From the NCBI RefSeq assembly GCF_019880205.1, contig NZ_CP082292.1, positions 1,426,001-1,490,000 of the forward strand: 64,000 nucleotides of DNA, read 5' to 3'. A model generated the notes under the pieces. It was not told the origin of the DNA and did no database searches. It was given only the letters and a program-made list of their open reading frames with translations. Shown in pieces: positions 1-9,361 of the stretch. Each line of letters begins with the position of its first letter. Position 1 is the first letter of the stretch. The position numbers were made by a program, and so were the translations under genes. Origin of the DNA: Pantoea alfalfae (GTDB lineage: Bacteria > Pseudomonadota > Gammaproteobacteria > Enterobacterales > Enterobacteriaceae).

Positions 1-86
1 ACGTGAAAAACTGGTCACTGTGGAATGACATCGCCATTCTGTTTAAAACAGTGGGCGTGGTGTTGAAACGCGACGGTGCCTATTAA
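1..86 (+). CDS. C-terminal end of undecaprenyl-phosphate sugar-1-phosphate transferase (partial)
   Basis: Only the last 27 codons are in the window, read in the frame starting at base 3 and ending with TAA at 84-86. The tail (VKNWSLWNDIAILFKT, then a terminal DGAY) resembles the C-terminus of WbaP/AmsG/WceG-type bacterial sugar transferases, which load the first sugar phosphate on undecaprenyl phosphate at the inner membrane. Its position directly before wza matches amsG/wceG at the head of amylovoran and stewartan clusters. The catalytic part lies outside the window, so the sugar specificity cannot be read. Confidence 0.75.
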   Translation, partial: VKNWSLWNDIAILFKTVGVVLKRDGAY

Positions 87-380
87 TCGTGAGTCGGAAT
101 GAGCGTGCTCACGCGCGCTCCGAGGTGTTATGCCGTTGTCAGGCGTGTCGTTAATAGCGGCCATCATCAGGGATATCGCAGTGCATCTATAGTCCGCTAT
201 GATGCAAGGCGTTTCGGGTACACCCTGGTTGATGGCCACTACTTATAACAAGTGGAGCAAGGATAATGAACGACAGGTTCAGAGCTTAAGGCTTAAGTCA
301 GCCAGGATTTACTTTTTGTTGGACGCTTACACAGCGGCGGTTTCGCCTCTATCAATAAATAACTGATAGCGAAGATCTAA
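87..380 (+). other. Intergenic leader between the initiating transferase gene and wza
   Basis: No convincing gene lies in these 294 bases. A short GGCG/CGCC hairpin at 336-347 and a doubled CTTAAG motif near 286-298 are visible, but neither matches a site I can name with confidence. In related clusters this operon is under RcsAB control, but I did not find a clear RcsAB box here; the main promoter is probably upstream of the window. Confidence 0.4.
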
Positions 381-1520
381 ATGATTACAATCAAAATGAA
401 ATTGATACCCTTGCTGGTATCCGCCACATTCCTTGTCGGGTGTACTGTCGAACCCGGTTCTCGTCTTTCTACATCAGGAAAAGATGTTATTGAGCAACAG
501 GATAGCAACTTTGACATCGATAAATATGTCAACGTCTTCCCGTTAACGCCTTCACTGGTTGAGAAAATGCGTCCTAAGCCTCTGGTGGCTCAGGCGAACC
601 CTTCACTGCAGAACGAAATTCAGAACTATGAATACCGTATCGGTGTGGGCGATGTCCTGACCGTGACGGTCTGGGATCACCCGGAACTGACGACACCTGC
701 GGGCCAGTACCGTAGCGCCAGCGACACCGGCAACTGGGTACATTCTGACGGCACTATCTTCTATCCCTACATTGGCCGTGTGCGTGTAGCGGGCCGTACT
801 GTTGGCGAAGTGCGTAACGAAGTAGCACGCCGCCTGGCACAGTACATTGAAAGCCCACAGGTTGATGTGAGCATCGCCTCGTTCAAATCACAGAAAACCT
901 ATGTCACCGGTTCGGTCACGACTTCAGGTCAGCAGCCGATCACTAACGTGCCATTGACGATTCTGGACGCGATTAACGCTGCTGGCGGCCTGGCCCCTGA
1001 TGCTGACTGGCGTAACGTCGTGCTGACGCACAACGGTCGTGAACAGCGCGTCTCTCTGCAGGCACTGATGCAGAATGGCGACCTGAGCCAGAACCACCTC
1101 CTCTATCCGGGCGATATCCTTTACGTTCCGCGTAACGATGATCTGAAAATCTTCGTGATGGGTGAAGTGAAGCAGCAGGCGACCCTGAAAATGGACCGTA
1201 GCGGCATGACGCTGGCGGAAGCACTGGGCAACGCGGCCGGGATGGATCAAACCACCTCTGACGCCACCGGCGTCTTCGTTATCCGTCCACTGCGCGGCAC
1301 CGATCGCAATAAGATTGCCAACATCTATCAGTTGAACACCAAAGATGCGGCATCCATGGTGATGGGAACCGAATTCCAGCTTCAGCCATATGACATCGTG
1401 TATGTCACCTCAACGCCGCTGACGCGCTGGAACCGTGTGATCTCGCAATTACTGCCAACCATTGCGGGTATCAACGATGTGAGCGAGAGCGCACTGCGTA
1501 TCCGCAACTGGTCGAACTAA
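381..1520 (+). CDS. wza: Outer-membrane polysaccharide export lipoprotein Wza (AmsH-like)
   Basis: This 379-residue protein forms the octameric outer-membrane channel through which polymerised exopolysaccharide leaves the cell. A lipoprotein signal ends in a lipobox LVGC with the lipidated cysteine at residue 21. This is followed by a polysaccharide-export domain (about 85-170), SLBB-type repeats, and an amphipathic C-terminal helix ending in RNWSN, which in the family lines the pore. The length matches Escherichia coli Wza, and the start matches the family, whose members also carry a second Met at residue 6. It lies 9 bases before wzb. Wza works with the Wzc kinase in the inner membrane; order wza-wzb-wzc is standard. 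Confidence 0.96.
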   Translation: MITIKMKLIPLLVSATFLVGCTVEPGSRLSTSGKDVIEQQDSNFDIDKYVNVFPLTPSLVEKMRPKPLVAQANPSLQNEIQNYEYRIGVGDVLTVTVWDHPELTTPAGQYRSASDTGNWVHSDGTIFYPYIGRVRVAGRTVGEVRNEVARRLAQYIESPQVDVSIASFKSQKTYVTGSVTTSGQQPITNVPLTILDAINAAGGLAPDADWRNVVLTHNGREQRVSLQALMQNGDLSQNHLLYPGDILYVPRNDDLKIFVMGEVKQQATLKMDRSGMTLAEALGNAAGMDQTTSDATGVFVIRPLRGTDRNKIANIYQLNTKDAASMVMGTEFQLQPYDIVYVTSTPLTRWNRVISQLLPTIAGINDVSESALRIRNWSN

Positions 1521-1529
1521 GGTCTGACC

Positions 1530-1964
1530 ATGATTACGTCCGTGTTAGTCGTTTGCGTTGGCAACATCTGCCGCTCTCCGACCGGAGAGCGCCTGTTTAA
1601 ACGTGCGCTGCCCGATTTAGATGTTCGCTCTGCCGGCCTGGGGGCGCTTGTCGGCCACCCGGCCGACAAAATGGCATCCTCTGTTGCCGAAGCGCAGGGT
1701 CTGTCGCTGGAAGGCCATCAGGCACAACAGTTAACAGCCGAAATGTGCCGCAACACTGACCTGATTCTGGTCATGGAGAAGCGACATATTGAACAGGTGA
1801 ATCGCATCGACCCCGCCGCACGTGGCAAAACCATGTTGCTTGGGCACTGGCTCAATCAGAAAGAAATTGCGGATCCGTACCGAAAAAGCCGTGAGGCCTT
1901 TGAAGAGATTTACGGATTACTGGAAAACGCTACCCAGAAATGGGTCAACGTATTAAGCCGATAG
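1530..1964 (+). CDS. wzb: Low-molecular-weight protein-tyrosine phosphatase Wzb (AmsI-like)
   Basis: A 144-residue cytoplasmic phosphatase that dephosphorylates the tyrosine cluster of Wzc and thereby controls polymer export and length. The active-site loop CVGNICRS gives nucleophile Cys9 and Arg15, and the general-acid aspartate is in DPYRKS at about residue 115. Both are intact, so an active enzyme is expected. The gene sits between wza and wzc with very short spacers, so the three are almost certainly one transcription unit. Confidence 0.96.
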   Translation: MITSVLVVCVGNICRSPTGERLFKRALPDLDVRSAGLGALVGHPADKMASSVAEAQGLSLEGHQAQQLTAEMCRNTDLILVMEKRHIEQVNRIDPAARGKTMLLGHWLNQKEIADPYRKSREAFEEIYGLLENATQKWVNVLSR

Positions 1965-1976
1965 TTGGGATTATCC

Positions 1977-4154
1977 ATGAATATAAAAAATAAGGTCAGA
2001 ACCGCGCCGGGCGAGGAGTCGAATGGATGGGATCTGGCACATCTTGTGGGACAGCTCATTGACCATCGCTGGATCATTGTTGCCGTTACTGCATTTTTCA
2101 TGCTGGCGGGAACACTCTACACACTGTTTGCGACACCGATTTATAGCGCTGATGCATTAGTTCAGGTTGAGCAGAAGAATGCCAGCACCGTTCTGAACGA
2201 GATTGACAGCATTCTGCCACCGACACCTGCCTCTGATACGGAAATCGAGATTCTGGAATCCCGTATGGTCATCGGCAAAACCGTTGACGATCTGGGTCTG
2301 GATACCGTGGTTGAGCAGAACTACTTACCGGTCATCGGCAAGGGTCTGTCGCGCCTGATGGGCAACAAACCCGCCAGTATCGCGATTTCGCGTCTGGAAA
2401 TCCCACGCACTATCGACAAACGTAACGTTGAACTGGAAGTGACCGGTCCGGATAGCTACACCGTCTCTAAAGATGGCGATGAGCTGTTCAAAGGTAAAGT
2501 CGGCCAGCTGGAGTCGCACGGCGACATCAGCATGCTGGTAAGCGAGATTCATGCCGATGAAGGCACCAGCTTCACCGTGACCAAGCTGAATGACCTGCAG
2601 GCGATCCGTTCTGTGCTCTCTAACCTGACCGTGGCAGACAAAGGTAAAGATACCGGCGTACTGGGTCTGGAGTATCTGGGTGAAGATCCGGAGCAGATCA
2701 GCAAAGTGCTGAACCAGATTGTGAACAACTATCTGTTACAGAACGTTGAACGCAAGTCAGAGCAGGCCGAGAAAAGCCTGGAGTTCTTACGCACGCAGCT
2801 GCCTGCCGTTCGCAGCAAGCTGGATGAAGCAGAGAACAAGCTGAATACCTTCCGTCGTCAGAACGAATCTGTTGACCTGTCACTGGAAGCGAAATCTGCC
2901 CTGGACTCCTCTGTCAGCGTGCAGAGTCAGTTGAACGAACTGACCTTCCGTGAAGCAGAAGTCTCCCAGCTGTTCACCAAAGATCACCCGACTTACCGCG
3001 CGCTGCTGGAAAAACGCAAAACGCTGGAAGGTGAGCAGGCTCAGCTGAACAAGAAAATTTCTGGCATGCCACAGACTCAGCAGGAAATCCTGCGTCTGAC
3101 CCGTGACGTTCAGTCTGGTCAGGAGATCTACATGCAGTTGCTGAACCGTCAGCAGGAGCTGGGCATTAGCAAGGCGAGCACCGTGGGTGATGTCCGCATC
3201 ATTGACAGCGCGCAGACCGCTAACTCACCGGTTGCACCGAAGAAGCTGCTGATCATTGCTGCGAGCCTGATTCTGGGTCTGTTCGTATCAGTAGGTCTGG
3301 TTCTGCTCAAAGCACTGCTGCATCACGGCATTGAGAATCCGGATCAGCTGGAAGAGCTGGGTATGAATGTCTATGCCAGCGTTCCACTGTCTGACTGGCA
3401 GCGTAAGAAGGATACCGAAGCACTGGCGCGCCGTGGCAGTAAGGTGAAAACCGATCCGCACGAAACGCTGCTGGCATTGGGTAATCCGACTGACCTCTCC
3501 ATTGAAGCGATTCGTAGTCTGCGTACCAGCCTGCACTTCGCCATGATGGAAGCGAAAAACAACATCCTGATGATCACCGGTGCCAGCCCGGGTATCGGTA
3601 AAACCTTTATCTGTGCCAACCTGGCGACTCTGGTCGCGAAAGCAGGTCAGCGTGTTCTGTTTATCGATGGCGACATGCGTCGTGGTTATACCCACGAACT
3701 GCTGGGCGCGGATAACAAATCTGGCCTGTCAAACGTGCTGTCTGGCAAAACTGAGTTCAGTCCGGCGCTGATTCAGCAGGGCGTGTACGGTTTCGACTTC
3801 CTGCCACGTGGTCAGGTTCCGCCAAACCCGTCTGAGCTGCTGATGCATCGTCGCATGGGTGAGCTGCTGGAATGGGCGAGCAAGAACTACGACCTGGTGT
3901 TAATCGATACGCCACCCATCCTGGCCGTCACCGATGCCTCCATTATCGGTAAGCTGGCCGGCACCTCACTGATGGTGGCGCGTTTCGAAGCCAACACCAC
4001 CAAAGAAGTGGACGTCAGCTTCAAGCGCTTTGCCCAGAACGGTATTGAGATTAAAGGTGTGATCCTCAACGCCGTGGTGCGTAAAGCTGCTAATTCATAT
4101 GGCCATGGTTATGACTACTATGCCTATGACTACAGCAAGCCCGAAAAAAGCTGA
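1977..4154 (+). CDS. wzc: Tyrosine autokinase and polysaccharide co-polymerase Wzc (AmsA-like)
   Basis: This 725-residue inner-membrane protein controls chain length and export of the exopolysaccharide. It has a Wzz-type N-terminal domain with a first membrane helix near residues 35-55, a long periplasmic coiled region, and a second helix near 423-445. A cytoplasmic BY-kinase domain follows, with Walker A in GASPGIGKT near 535-543 and Walker A' in FIDGDMRRG near 562. The tail is a tyrosine cluster (GYDYYAYDY), the autophosphorylation substrate of Wzb. ATG 1977 is preferred over a TTG four codons upstream because it matches family starts. The gene is followed by a hairpin terminator. Confidence 0.95.
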   Translation: MNIKNKVRTAPGEESNGWDLAHLVGQLIDHRWIIVAVTAFFMLAGTLYTLFATPIYSADALVQVEQKNASTVLNEIDSILPPTPASDTEIEILESRMVIGKTVDDLGLDTVVEQNYLPVIGKGLSRLMGNKPASIAISRLEIPRTIDKRNVELEVTGPDSYTVSKDGDELFKGKVGQLESHGDISMLVSEIHADEGTSFTVTKLNDLQAIRSVLSNLTVADKGKDTGVLGLEYLGEDPEQISKVLNQIVNNYLLQNVERKSEQAEKSLEFLRTQLPAVRSKLDEAENKLNTFRRQNESVDLSLEAKSALDSSVSVQSQLNELTFREAEVSQLFTKDHPTYRALLEKRKTLEGEQAQLNKKISGMPQTQQEILRLTRDVQSGQEIYMQLLNRQQELGISKASTVGDVRIIDSAQTANSPVAPKKLLIIAASLILGLFVSVGLVLLKALLHHGIENPDQLEELGMNVYASVPLSDWQRKKDTEALARRGSKVKTDPHETLLALGNPTDLSIEAIRSLRTSLHFAMMEAKNNILMITGASPGIGKTFICANLATLVAKAGQRVLFIDGDMRRGYTHELLGADNKSGLSNVLSGKTEFSPALIQQGVYGFDFLPRGQVPPNPSELLMHRRMGELLEWASKNYDLVLIDTPPILAVTDASIIGKLAGTSLMVARFEANTTKEVDVSFKRFAQNGIEIKGVILNAVVRKAANSYGHGYDYYAYDYSKPEKS

Positions 4155-4171
4155 TCATTGAGTAATAAACA

Positions 4172-4196
4172 GGGGGCGGTCTGACCGCCCCTTTTT
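4172..4196 (+). terminator. Rho-independent terminator after wzc
   Basis: Perfect 8-bp stem GGGGCGGT/ACCGCCCC with a 3-base loop, followed by TTTTT. It would separate wza-wzb-wzc from the downstream assembly genes, or act as a partial terminator that lowers their expression. Confidence 0.85.
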
Positions 4197-4429
4197 ATCG
4201 TCCCTTTGAATGACGACACGCATCAATTTACACAGGTTATTCTGTCCAAACCCACGAAAGCGATACCTCTATAAATCGCATGGCGAGCGTCACTCAACAG
4301 AATTCATCACCAGCATGGCATCGCCTGCACGCAACTTGTGACCGTGCTATCAGACCCGGAAAAGCAAGCCGGGAAGGCGAAGCGTGATTATTGCTGGCAT
4401 GAGAACTTGTGGAATTAAGGAATCACACC

Positions 4430-5569
4430 ATGGCTCCATATTGGTATGTATCAGGCTTTTTACTGCTGCTTTCGCTGTTTGAAATATTGCTAAAAAAAGA
4501 CGAACGCACCTCCCATATTCTGACTTATCTGCTCTGCATCGCGACCGTGACGCTGATTGTGTTCGGCGGTATCCGCGGACTTGGCACCGGCATGGATGAT
4601 TATCAGTACCGCAGCTTCTTTGAAGATTTCGTCCGGCGCATCGAGGTCAACGGCTTCTTCAATACCGTAGCATTTTTCCGCTATGAACCGCTGATCTTTG
4701 CCATTGCTTGGCTGACCAGCCTGGTTTCCCATAATGCCAGCGCCTTTCTGTTTGTCTTCTCGATCCTCGCGGTGGGGACGAACGCCATCTTCTTTAAAAA
4801 GATGTCACCTTATCCGGTGCTGGCACTGGCGCTCTATTCGGCCCATATCTTTATTAACAAAGATGTTAACCAGATCCGTTTTGGTCTGAGCTCGGCCTTT
4901 TTCCTGGGAGTAATCTGGACGCTTTATCTGAAGCGTTACTGGCTGGCGTTTGGCTTCTTTGTTCTCTCATTTATCAGCCACAATACTGCGGTCATGGTGG
5001 TCACGCTGATCCCCTTCCTGTTCCTGCGTGAACGTCGCTGGTTCCCGATTGCGATTATTGTGTTGAGTATTCCGGCTTCGAAAGTGGGTGGGATGGGCTT
5101 CGTTACAGCCATTGCCGGCCATCTGGGGGGATTAGGGGAGAGGGCCGCTGGCTACAACAATGACAACGCAGCGACAGCCAGTACCGGCAGTGTTTTCTCG
5201 GTTTCGAACCTGAAAAACGTGGCGCTGGTCTTTATTTTTGTCTACTTCATGCTGTCGAACCGCCTGAAGCGTGACAATTATGATGTCTGGCGACTGAATT
5301 ACCTGCTGATTATTACCTTCGCAATCGGGGGGGGTATCAGGATCTTTTTCTACAACTACTCATCGGGCGCTCGTCTCTCAAACTACCTGCTGCAGGTAGA
5401 GCCAATAGTGCTGACGCTGTTGATCTACCAGTCTAAGAGAGCCTGGAAGCCCGCGATGTTTGCGATGTTTGTCTTCTTCCAGATGTACTACCTCTACTAC
5501 AACACCATCTCGCTTAAACAGGCGGTTGTGGGGTATGAAGTGGCGCGTGAATTCAAGTTAGTTCACTAA
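4430..5569 (+). CDS. EpsG-family exopolysaccharide repeat-unit polymerase (Wzy; WceL/AmsC-like)
   Basis: A 379-residue, strongly hydrophobic protein with roughly ten membrane helices and the sequence character of EpsG-type Wzy polymerases, including an early periplasmic segment rich in charged residues after IRGLGTG and an NQIRFGLS motif near residues 144-151. It would join lipid-linked repeat units at the periplasmic face of the inner membrane. ATG 4430 is chosen because AAGGA lies 8-9 bases upstream; a GTG at 4409 is weaker. The gene follows a 275-base gap and the wzc terminator, suggesting its own promoter or read-through. Stewartan clusters have a polymerase in the same place. Confidence 0.82.
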   Translation: MAPYWYVSGFLLLLSLFEILLKKDERTSHILTYLLCIATVTLIVFGGIRGLGTGMDDYQYRSFFEDFVRRIEVNGFFNTVAFFRYEPLIFAIAWLTSLVSHNASAFLFVFSILAVGTNAIFFKKMSPYPVLALALYSAHIFINKDVNQIRFGLSSAFFLGVIWTLYLKRYWLAFGFFVLSFISHNTAVMVVTLIPFLFLRERRWFPIAIIVLSIPASKVGGMGFVTAIAGHLGGLGERAAGYNNDNAATASTGSVFSVSNLKNVALVFIFVYFMLSNRLKRDNYDVWRLNYLLIITFAIGGGIRIFFYNYSSGARLSNYLLQVEPIVLTLLIYQSKRAWKPAMFAMFVFFQMYYLYYNTISLKQAVVGYEVAREFKLVH

Positions 5570-5583
5570 GACGAGAGCTGAAA

Positions 5584-6288
5584 ATGATTCGATTCCTCCC
5601 CCTGTTAGTGATTGCTGCGCCGTTAATGGTGCAGGCAGCCGATGCTCCGGCTGCGGTTGTTATCGCAGCCTATGGCGACTCGACGACCGCCGGTGTGACC
5701 TCTTCTGGCGGACGTAATGTCATCAGCAAAGAGAATGAAATGACTTATCTGCAGCAGATGCTGCAGGAAAAATATGGCCCGGACATCCGTATTGAGAATC
5801 ATGGTTCGCCAGGCGCACAGGTTTCAGAACTGATTAACGCGAAAGAGAGCTGGGAACAGCGTATGGCGCAATCCGATGCCAGCATCATTCTCATCAACTA
5901 TGGCATCAATGATGCGCGCGTCTTTTCAGGTAAAAACCACTCTCATGGCGCAGAAAGCCCGCAGGATTTTAACCGTATCCTGACGGGCCTGGTGAAAACG
6001 GCGAAAGCGCATGGCAAACAGGTGGTGCTGCAGCAGCCTAATCCGCTGTGTGGCCGTGCAGAGCAATGGAATGTCTGGCCTTATGTCTATCAGATAAATG
6101 CGGTGGCCCGCGAACAGCAGGTCCCGGTAGTAAGACAGTATGAACTGATTAAGCAGCAGAAAACGTGGAACAGTCAGATGTCTCCTGACTGTATTCACCC
6201 GACGAAAGATCTTTATCTGTTAAAAGCGCAGCAGACGTTCGCGCTGCTGAGCCACGATTTTGATGCCGTTTTTAAATCGACTCACTAA
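5584..6288 (+). CDS. Secreted SGNH/GDSL-type esterase in the EPS cluster
   Basis: A 234-residue protein with a typical Sec signal (hydrophobic 5-17, likely cleavage after AQA-like residues near 18-19). Its SGNH hydrolase blocks are complete: GDST with Ser33, NHGSPG with Gly74, NYGIND with Asn109, and DCIHPT with Asp202 and His205. Such enzymes remove acyl, often acetyl, groups from glycans. It starts 15 bases after the polymerase gene and is followed by an acyltransferase, so a role in periplasmic editing of O-acetyl groups on the exopolysaccharide is plausible but inferred. Other ester substrates cannot be excluded. Confidence 0.8.
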   Translation: MIRFLPLLVIAAPLMVQAADAPAAVVIAAYGDSTTAGVTSSGGRNVISKENEMTYLQQMLQEKYGPDIRIENHGSPGAQVSELINAKESWEQRMAQSDASIILINYGINDARVFSGKNHSHGAESPQDFNRILTGLVKTAKAHGKQVVLQQPNPLCGRAEQWNVWPYVYQINAVAREQQVPVVRQYELIKQQKTWNSQMSPDCIHPTKDLYLLKAQQTFALLSHDFDAVFKSTH

Positions 6289-6322
6289 TTAAGTTATTTA
6301 AAAACAGAAGGAGCAGGGCGGT

Positions 6323-7501
6323 ATGTACGTACTCATGATGGTGCTGTCATTAGTCATGGCACTGATGGTATTACGGTTATTTTCATTCCATCGCGGCGTT
6401 TATAACGGCAGCGGTATTAAAAGTATCTCGGGATTGCGTGCGCTGCTGGCCAGCATCGTCGCCTTTTCACACTTTGCGCATTACGTCTATTCACTCGACC
6501 ATGAGTGGATCTTTGATAAAGACTATTTTGCATGGGTGTCGCAGGGAAACTTTTTTGCCAACTCCGGTAAATTCGGTGTCGCCCTGTTTTTCATGATCTC
6601 AGCTTTTCTGTTCTATCGCTGGCTGGACAACGACAAGCTGACCACCGCTGAACTGACACGCAAATTGCTGAAGTCACGCGTGCGGCGCATTGTGCCGATG
6701 TTCTGGTTCTCTGCACTGCTGATCGTGGTCATTGGCTGGTTCAGTGGGGATGTGGTGGCGAGCGGCGCAATGCTGGTGGACGGTCTGCGCTGGTTCCTGT
6801 TTATCGGCAATTACCATATCGGTTCAATTCCGACGGCTAATATCAACGCGGGTGTCGAGTGGACGTTGCGACTGGAATGGCTGCTCTATCTGTCAATTCC
6901 GTTCATCTACCTGCTGAATCGTGCCACCGGTGGCCGCTTTAAGATGCTGCTGATCATGGGATCGATTGGCGGAATTCTGGCCGTCGCTATCGCGCTGCGT
7001 CTCTGGGGCACCGCCTATACCGATCCCCGTCCGGTGCTGGGCTTTGCAACCGGGTATCTGGCATGGCATTACCGAGACCGCTTTATGGCTTTCCGCTCTT
7101 CAGGTCTGGCGACGGCAATGGCCATTGCTCTGGCCGTTATCGCGCTGTTCTTTACCAGTAGTACGTTCTACTACCTGATTTTCCTCTGCCTGCTGGCCGT
7201 GGTGTTTTTCATTATCAGCAGCGGCAATTCGCTGTTCGGCCTGCTGGAAAGTAAAACCCTGATGTCGGTCGGTGAGGTCAGCTACAGCCTCTATCTGATC
7301 CACGGCATCGTGCTCTATTTTATCAAGATGATTCCAGAATCATTGATTCAGCATAACTTTGTCTTCTACACCTTGCTTTCCACGCTGTTCTTTGTGGCCT
7401 CCTTCTATGTCGCCAGACTGACCTATCTCTGCGTTGAGAAGCCCTTTATCACCAGCAGTCAGAAGAAAAAAGAGGCGGCCAACGCTTCGGCAACAATTTA
7501 G
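6323..7501 (+). CDS. Acyltransferase 3 family membrane O-acyltransferase
   Basis: A 392-residue integral membrane protein with about ten predicted helices and the family features of acyltransferase 3 (OafA/NodX type): the N-terminal ISGLRALLASIVAFSH block with the conserved histidine near residue 47 and a C-terminal SYSLYLIHGIVLYF helix. These proteins move acetyl or other acyl groups onto glycans across the inner membrane. Ribosome site AGGAG lies upstream of ATG 6323. It lies 34 bases after the SGNH esterase gene, giving a put-on/take-off pair within the EPS operon. The acyl group and acceptor sugar are not known from sequence. Confidence 0.85.
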   Translation: MYVLMMVLSLVMALMVLRLFSFHRGVYNGSGIKSISGLRALLASIVAFSHFAHYVYSLDHEWIFDKDYFAWVSQGNFFANSGKFGVALFFMISAFLFYRWLDNDKLTTAELTRKLLKSRVRRIVPMFWFSALLIVVIGWFSGDVVASGAMLVDGLRWFLFIGNYHIGSIPTANINAGVEWTLRLEWLLYLSIPFIYLLNRATGGRFKMLLIMGSIGGILAVAIALRLWGTAYTDPRPVLGFATGYLAWHYRDRFMAFRSSGLATAMAIALAVIALFFTSSTFYYLIFLCLLAVVFFIISSGNSLFGLLESKTLMSVGEVSYSLYLIHGIVLYFIKMIPESLIQHNFVFYTLLSTLFFVASFYVARLTYLCVEKPFITSSQKKKEAANASATI

Positions 7502-7575
7502 GACATCACCGGTTACCCTGCCACGTCCAAACGTTATATATTTGAATTGTAAATGTTTTTAATGAGGTGCTGGCA

Positions 7576-8493
7576 ATGAAGGACATTCGCTTCTCTATCG
7601 TGATCCCCGCTTACAATGCGTCAGAATCGATTGTAACTACGCTGGATTGCGTTAAGGCGCAGACGTATCGCAATTTTGAAGTCATCATCGTGGATGATAA
7701 ATCGGCGGATGCCGCCGCGCTGGCGGAGGTGGTTCGCAGCGAACGCTACCAGGATCTCGACATCAATCTTGTGCTCTCTGAGGTTAAGCTCAACGGAGCC
7801 GGTGCGCGTAATAAAGGTATAGAGCTGGCGACCGGTGATTATGTCAGCTTCCTTGACGCCGATGATGAGTGGGCCGCGGACAAACTGCAGCAGGTGAGCG
7901 AAAAAATTGCGCAGCTGGAAGCCCAGGGCAAAAAGAACGTCGTCATTTTCAGCCAGGTGAATATCTACCAGGATGGGACCTTCCTGAAAGTGATGCCGAT
8001 GCAGCCACCGGGTAAAAATGAAACCGTTGCGGAATATCTGTTCGGCTGTTACGGCTTTATCCAGACCAGCACGATTGTGCTGAAGCGCGAAGACGCGACG
8101 AAGATTCAGTTCGATACCCGCTACATCCGTCATCAGGATTATGATTTCTGCATTCGTGCCGACCGCATGGGCTATGACTTTGTCATGATCGCCGCACCGC
8201 TGGCGAACTACCACCTGGTCACGAAATTTGGCTCGAAACACAAAGGCGAATCGGTGAACTACTCGATGTTCTGGCTTGATAGCATGAAGCCGCATCTTAC
8301 CCCGCGTGATATCCACACCTACAAAGCCTTTAAGCTGCCGCTGCGCTACAAAATGGATGGCAAGTCGCTGATGGCGAGCCTGAGCTTTGCGCGTTACTTC
8401 TTCCTCACCAATAAAGACAACCGTGCTTATTTTATGAACCGGGTTAAAGACAAGGTCAAAGCACGTTTCGGCGGTGAGAAAGCACACTCCTGA
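7576..8493 (+). CDS. Family 2 glycosyltransferase (AmsB/WceB-like)
   Basis: A 305-residue GT-A fold enzyme without membrane helices. The N-terminal block FSIVIPAYNAS and VDDKSADA bind the nucleotide sugar, and the metal-binding DxD lies in FLDADDEW near residues 92-99. ATG 7576 has GAGGTG six bases upstream, better than the GTG at 7567. It should add one sugar to the lipid-linked repeat at the cytoplasmic face. Position and size fit the AmsB/AmsE-type transferases of amylovoran and stewartan clusters; donor and linkage are not readable. Confidence 0.88.
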   Translation: MKDIRFSIVIPAYNASESIVTTLDCVKAQTYRNFEVIIVDDKSADAAALAEVVRSERYQDLDINLVLSEVKLNGAGARNKGIELATGDYVSFLDADDEWAADKLQQVSEKIAQLEAQGKKNVVIFSQVNIYQDGTFLKVMPMQPPGKNETVAEYLFGCYGFIQTSTIVLKREDATKIQFDTRYIRHQDYDFCIRADRMGYDFVMIAAPLANYHLVTKFGSKHKGESVNYSMFWLDSMKPHLTPRDIHTYKAFKLPLRYKMDGKSLMASLSFARYFFLTNKDNRAYFMNRVKDKVKARFGGEKAHS

Positions 8494-8562
8494 CGCACGC
8501 CGCGCCTCGTTCTGCTCCTGACGCCAGGAGCACCTCTCTTTTCGTTTAATTCAGGGTTGAAG

Positions 8563-9315
8563 ATGAATACTTCTGTTGGAACCGTTGGCATTGTCATGCC
8601 TATGTATAATGCACGTCAGACGGTATTACGCGCTGTGCAATCGGTTATCAATCAGCGCTATACTGACTGGCACCTCTATCTGGTCAATGATAAGTCCACC
8701 GATGACTCGCTGGAATTTGTGCGCGAGCATTGTCAGGACCCGCGCATTACTATTCTGGATAACGCCGTCAACATGGGTGCAGCAGAGACCCGCAACGTCG
8801 GGCTGCGCGCGGCGACTGAAGAGATTATCGCGTTTCTCGACAGCGACGATGAGTGGCACGCCGATAAACTGACCCAGCAGGTTGCGGCCATCGCGGCGGG
8901 TGATGATTTTGTGATTACCGAATATCACTATAAAACCCGCAAAGCTGAGCACGACATCACCTACAGCAAACCTTACCTGCAGCAGGAAAACTTTGTGAAG
9001 AAGCAGTATCGCGTCTGTTTCTCTTCTGTCTGTTTCCGCCGTCCACCGCAGGGTCTGTTCTTCCAGCGAAAAGGACACGAAGATTTCCTGTTTTTGTATG
9101 AATTATTCACCCGCTATAAGCAGGCACGCGTAATTCAGACGATTCTGGTCAACTATTACGAGTTAGGCGATTCCCTTTCGCGTAATAAGAACAAAGCGGC
9201 CCAGTGGCACCTTGAACTATTAAGAATTATCTATAAAAACAATCCGTTAAAAATCTATTACTATTACGCCTGGTATATGGTGAATGGTGTGCTATTTACC
9301 CTTAAGCATCGTTAA
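8563..9315 (+). CDS. Family 2 glycosyltransferase (AmsE-like)
   Basis: A 250-residue GT2 enzyme with VGIVMPMYNARQT at the N-terminus, nucleotide-sugar block LVNDKSTDDS and the DxD region in FLDSDDEW near residues 97-104. It resembles its upstream neighbour only in the general family blocks, so the two probably add different residues. ATG 8563 is preceded by AGGG. It lies 69 bases after the preceding GT2 and 46 bases before the GT4 gene. Expected to work in the cytoplasm on undecaprenyl-linked EPS repeats. Confidence 0.87.
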   Translation: MNTSVGTVGIVMPMYNARQTVLRAVQSVINQRYTDWHLYLVNDKSTDDSLEFVREHCQDPRITILDNAVNMGAAETRNVGLRAATEEIIAFLDSDDEWHADKLTQQVAAIAAGDDFVITEYHYKTRKAEHDITYSKPYLQQENFVKKQYRVCFSSVCFRRPPQGLFFQRKGHEDFLFLYELFTRYKQARVIQTILVNYYELGDSLSRNKNKAAQWHLELLRIIYKNNPLKIYYYYAWYMVNGVLFTLKHR

Positions 9316-9361
9316 GCCTGTCGGCAGGATTGTCTTTAAAATTTGAGGTGGATAGCGTTTC

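Noticed and set aside
336-347. GGCGGTTTCGCC before wza, partly like an ops element
   Set aside because: The first six bases match GGCGGT, but the required AGC core that follows is missing; it is a small hairpin.
7621-8487. Long minus-strand open frame (288 codons) opposite the first GT2 gene
   Set aside because: It is fully antisense to a clear glycosyltransferase gene with complete motifs and has no recognisable protein character; it results from codon bias in the real gene.
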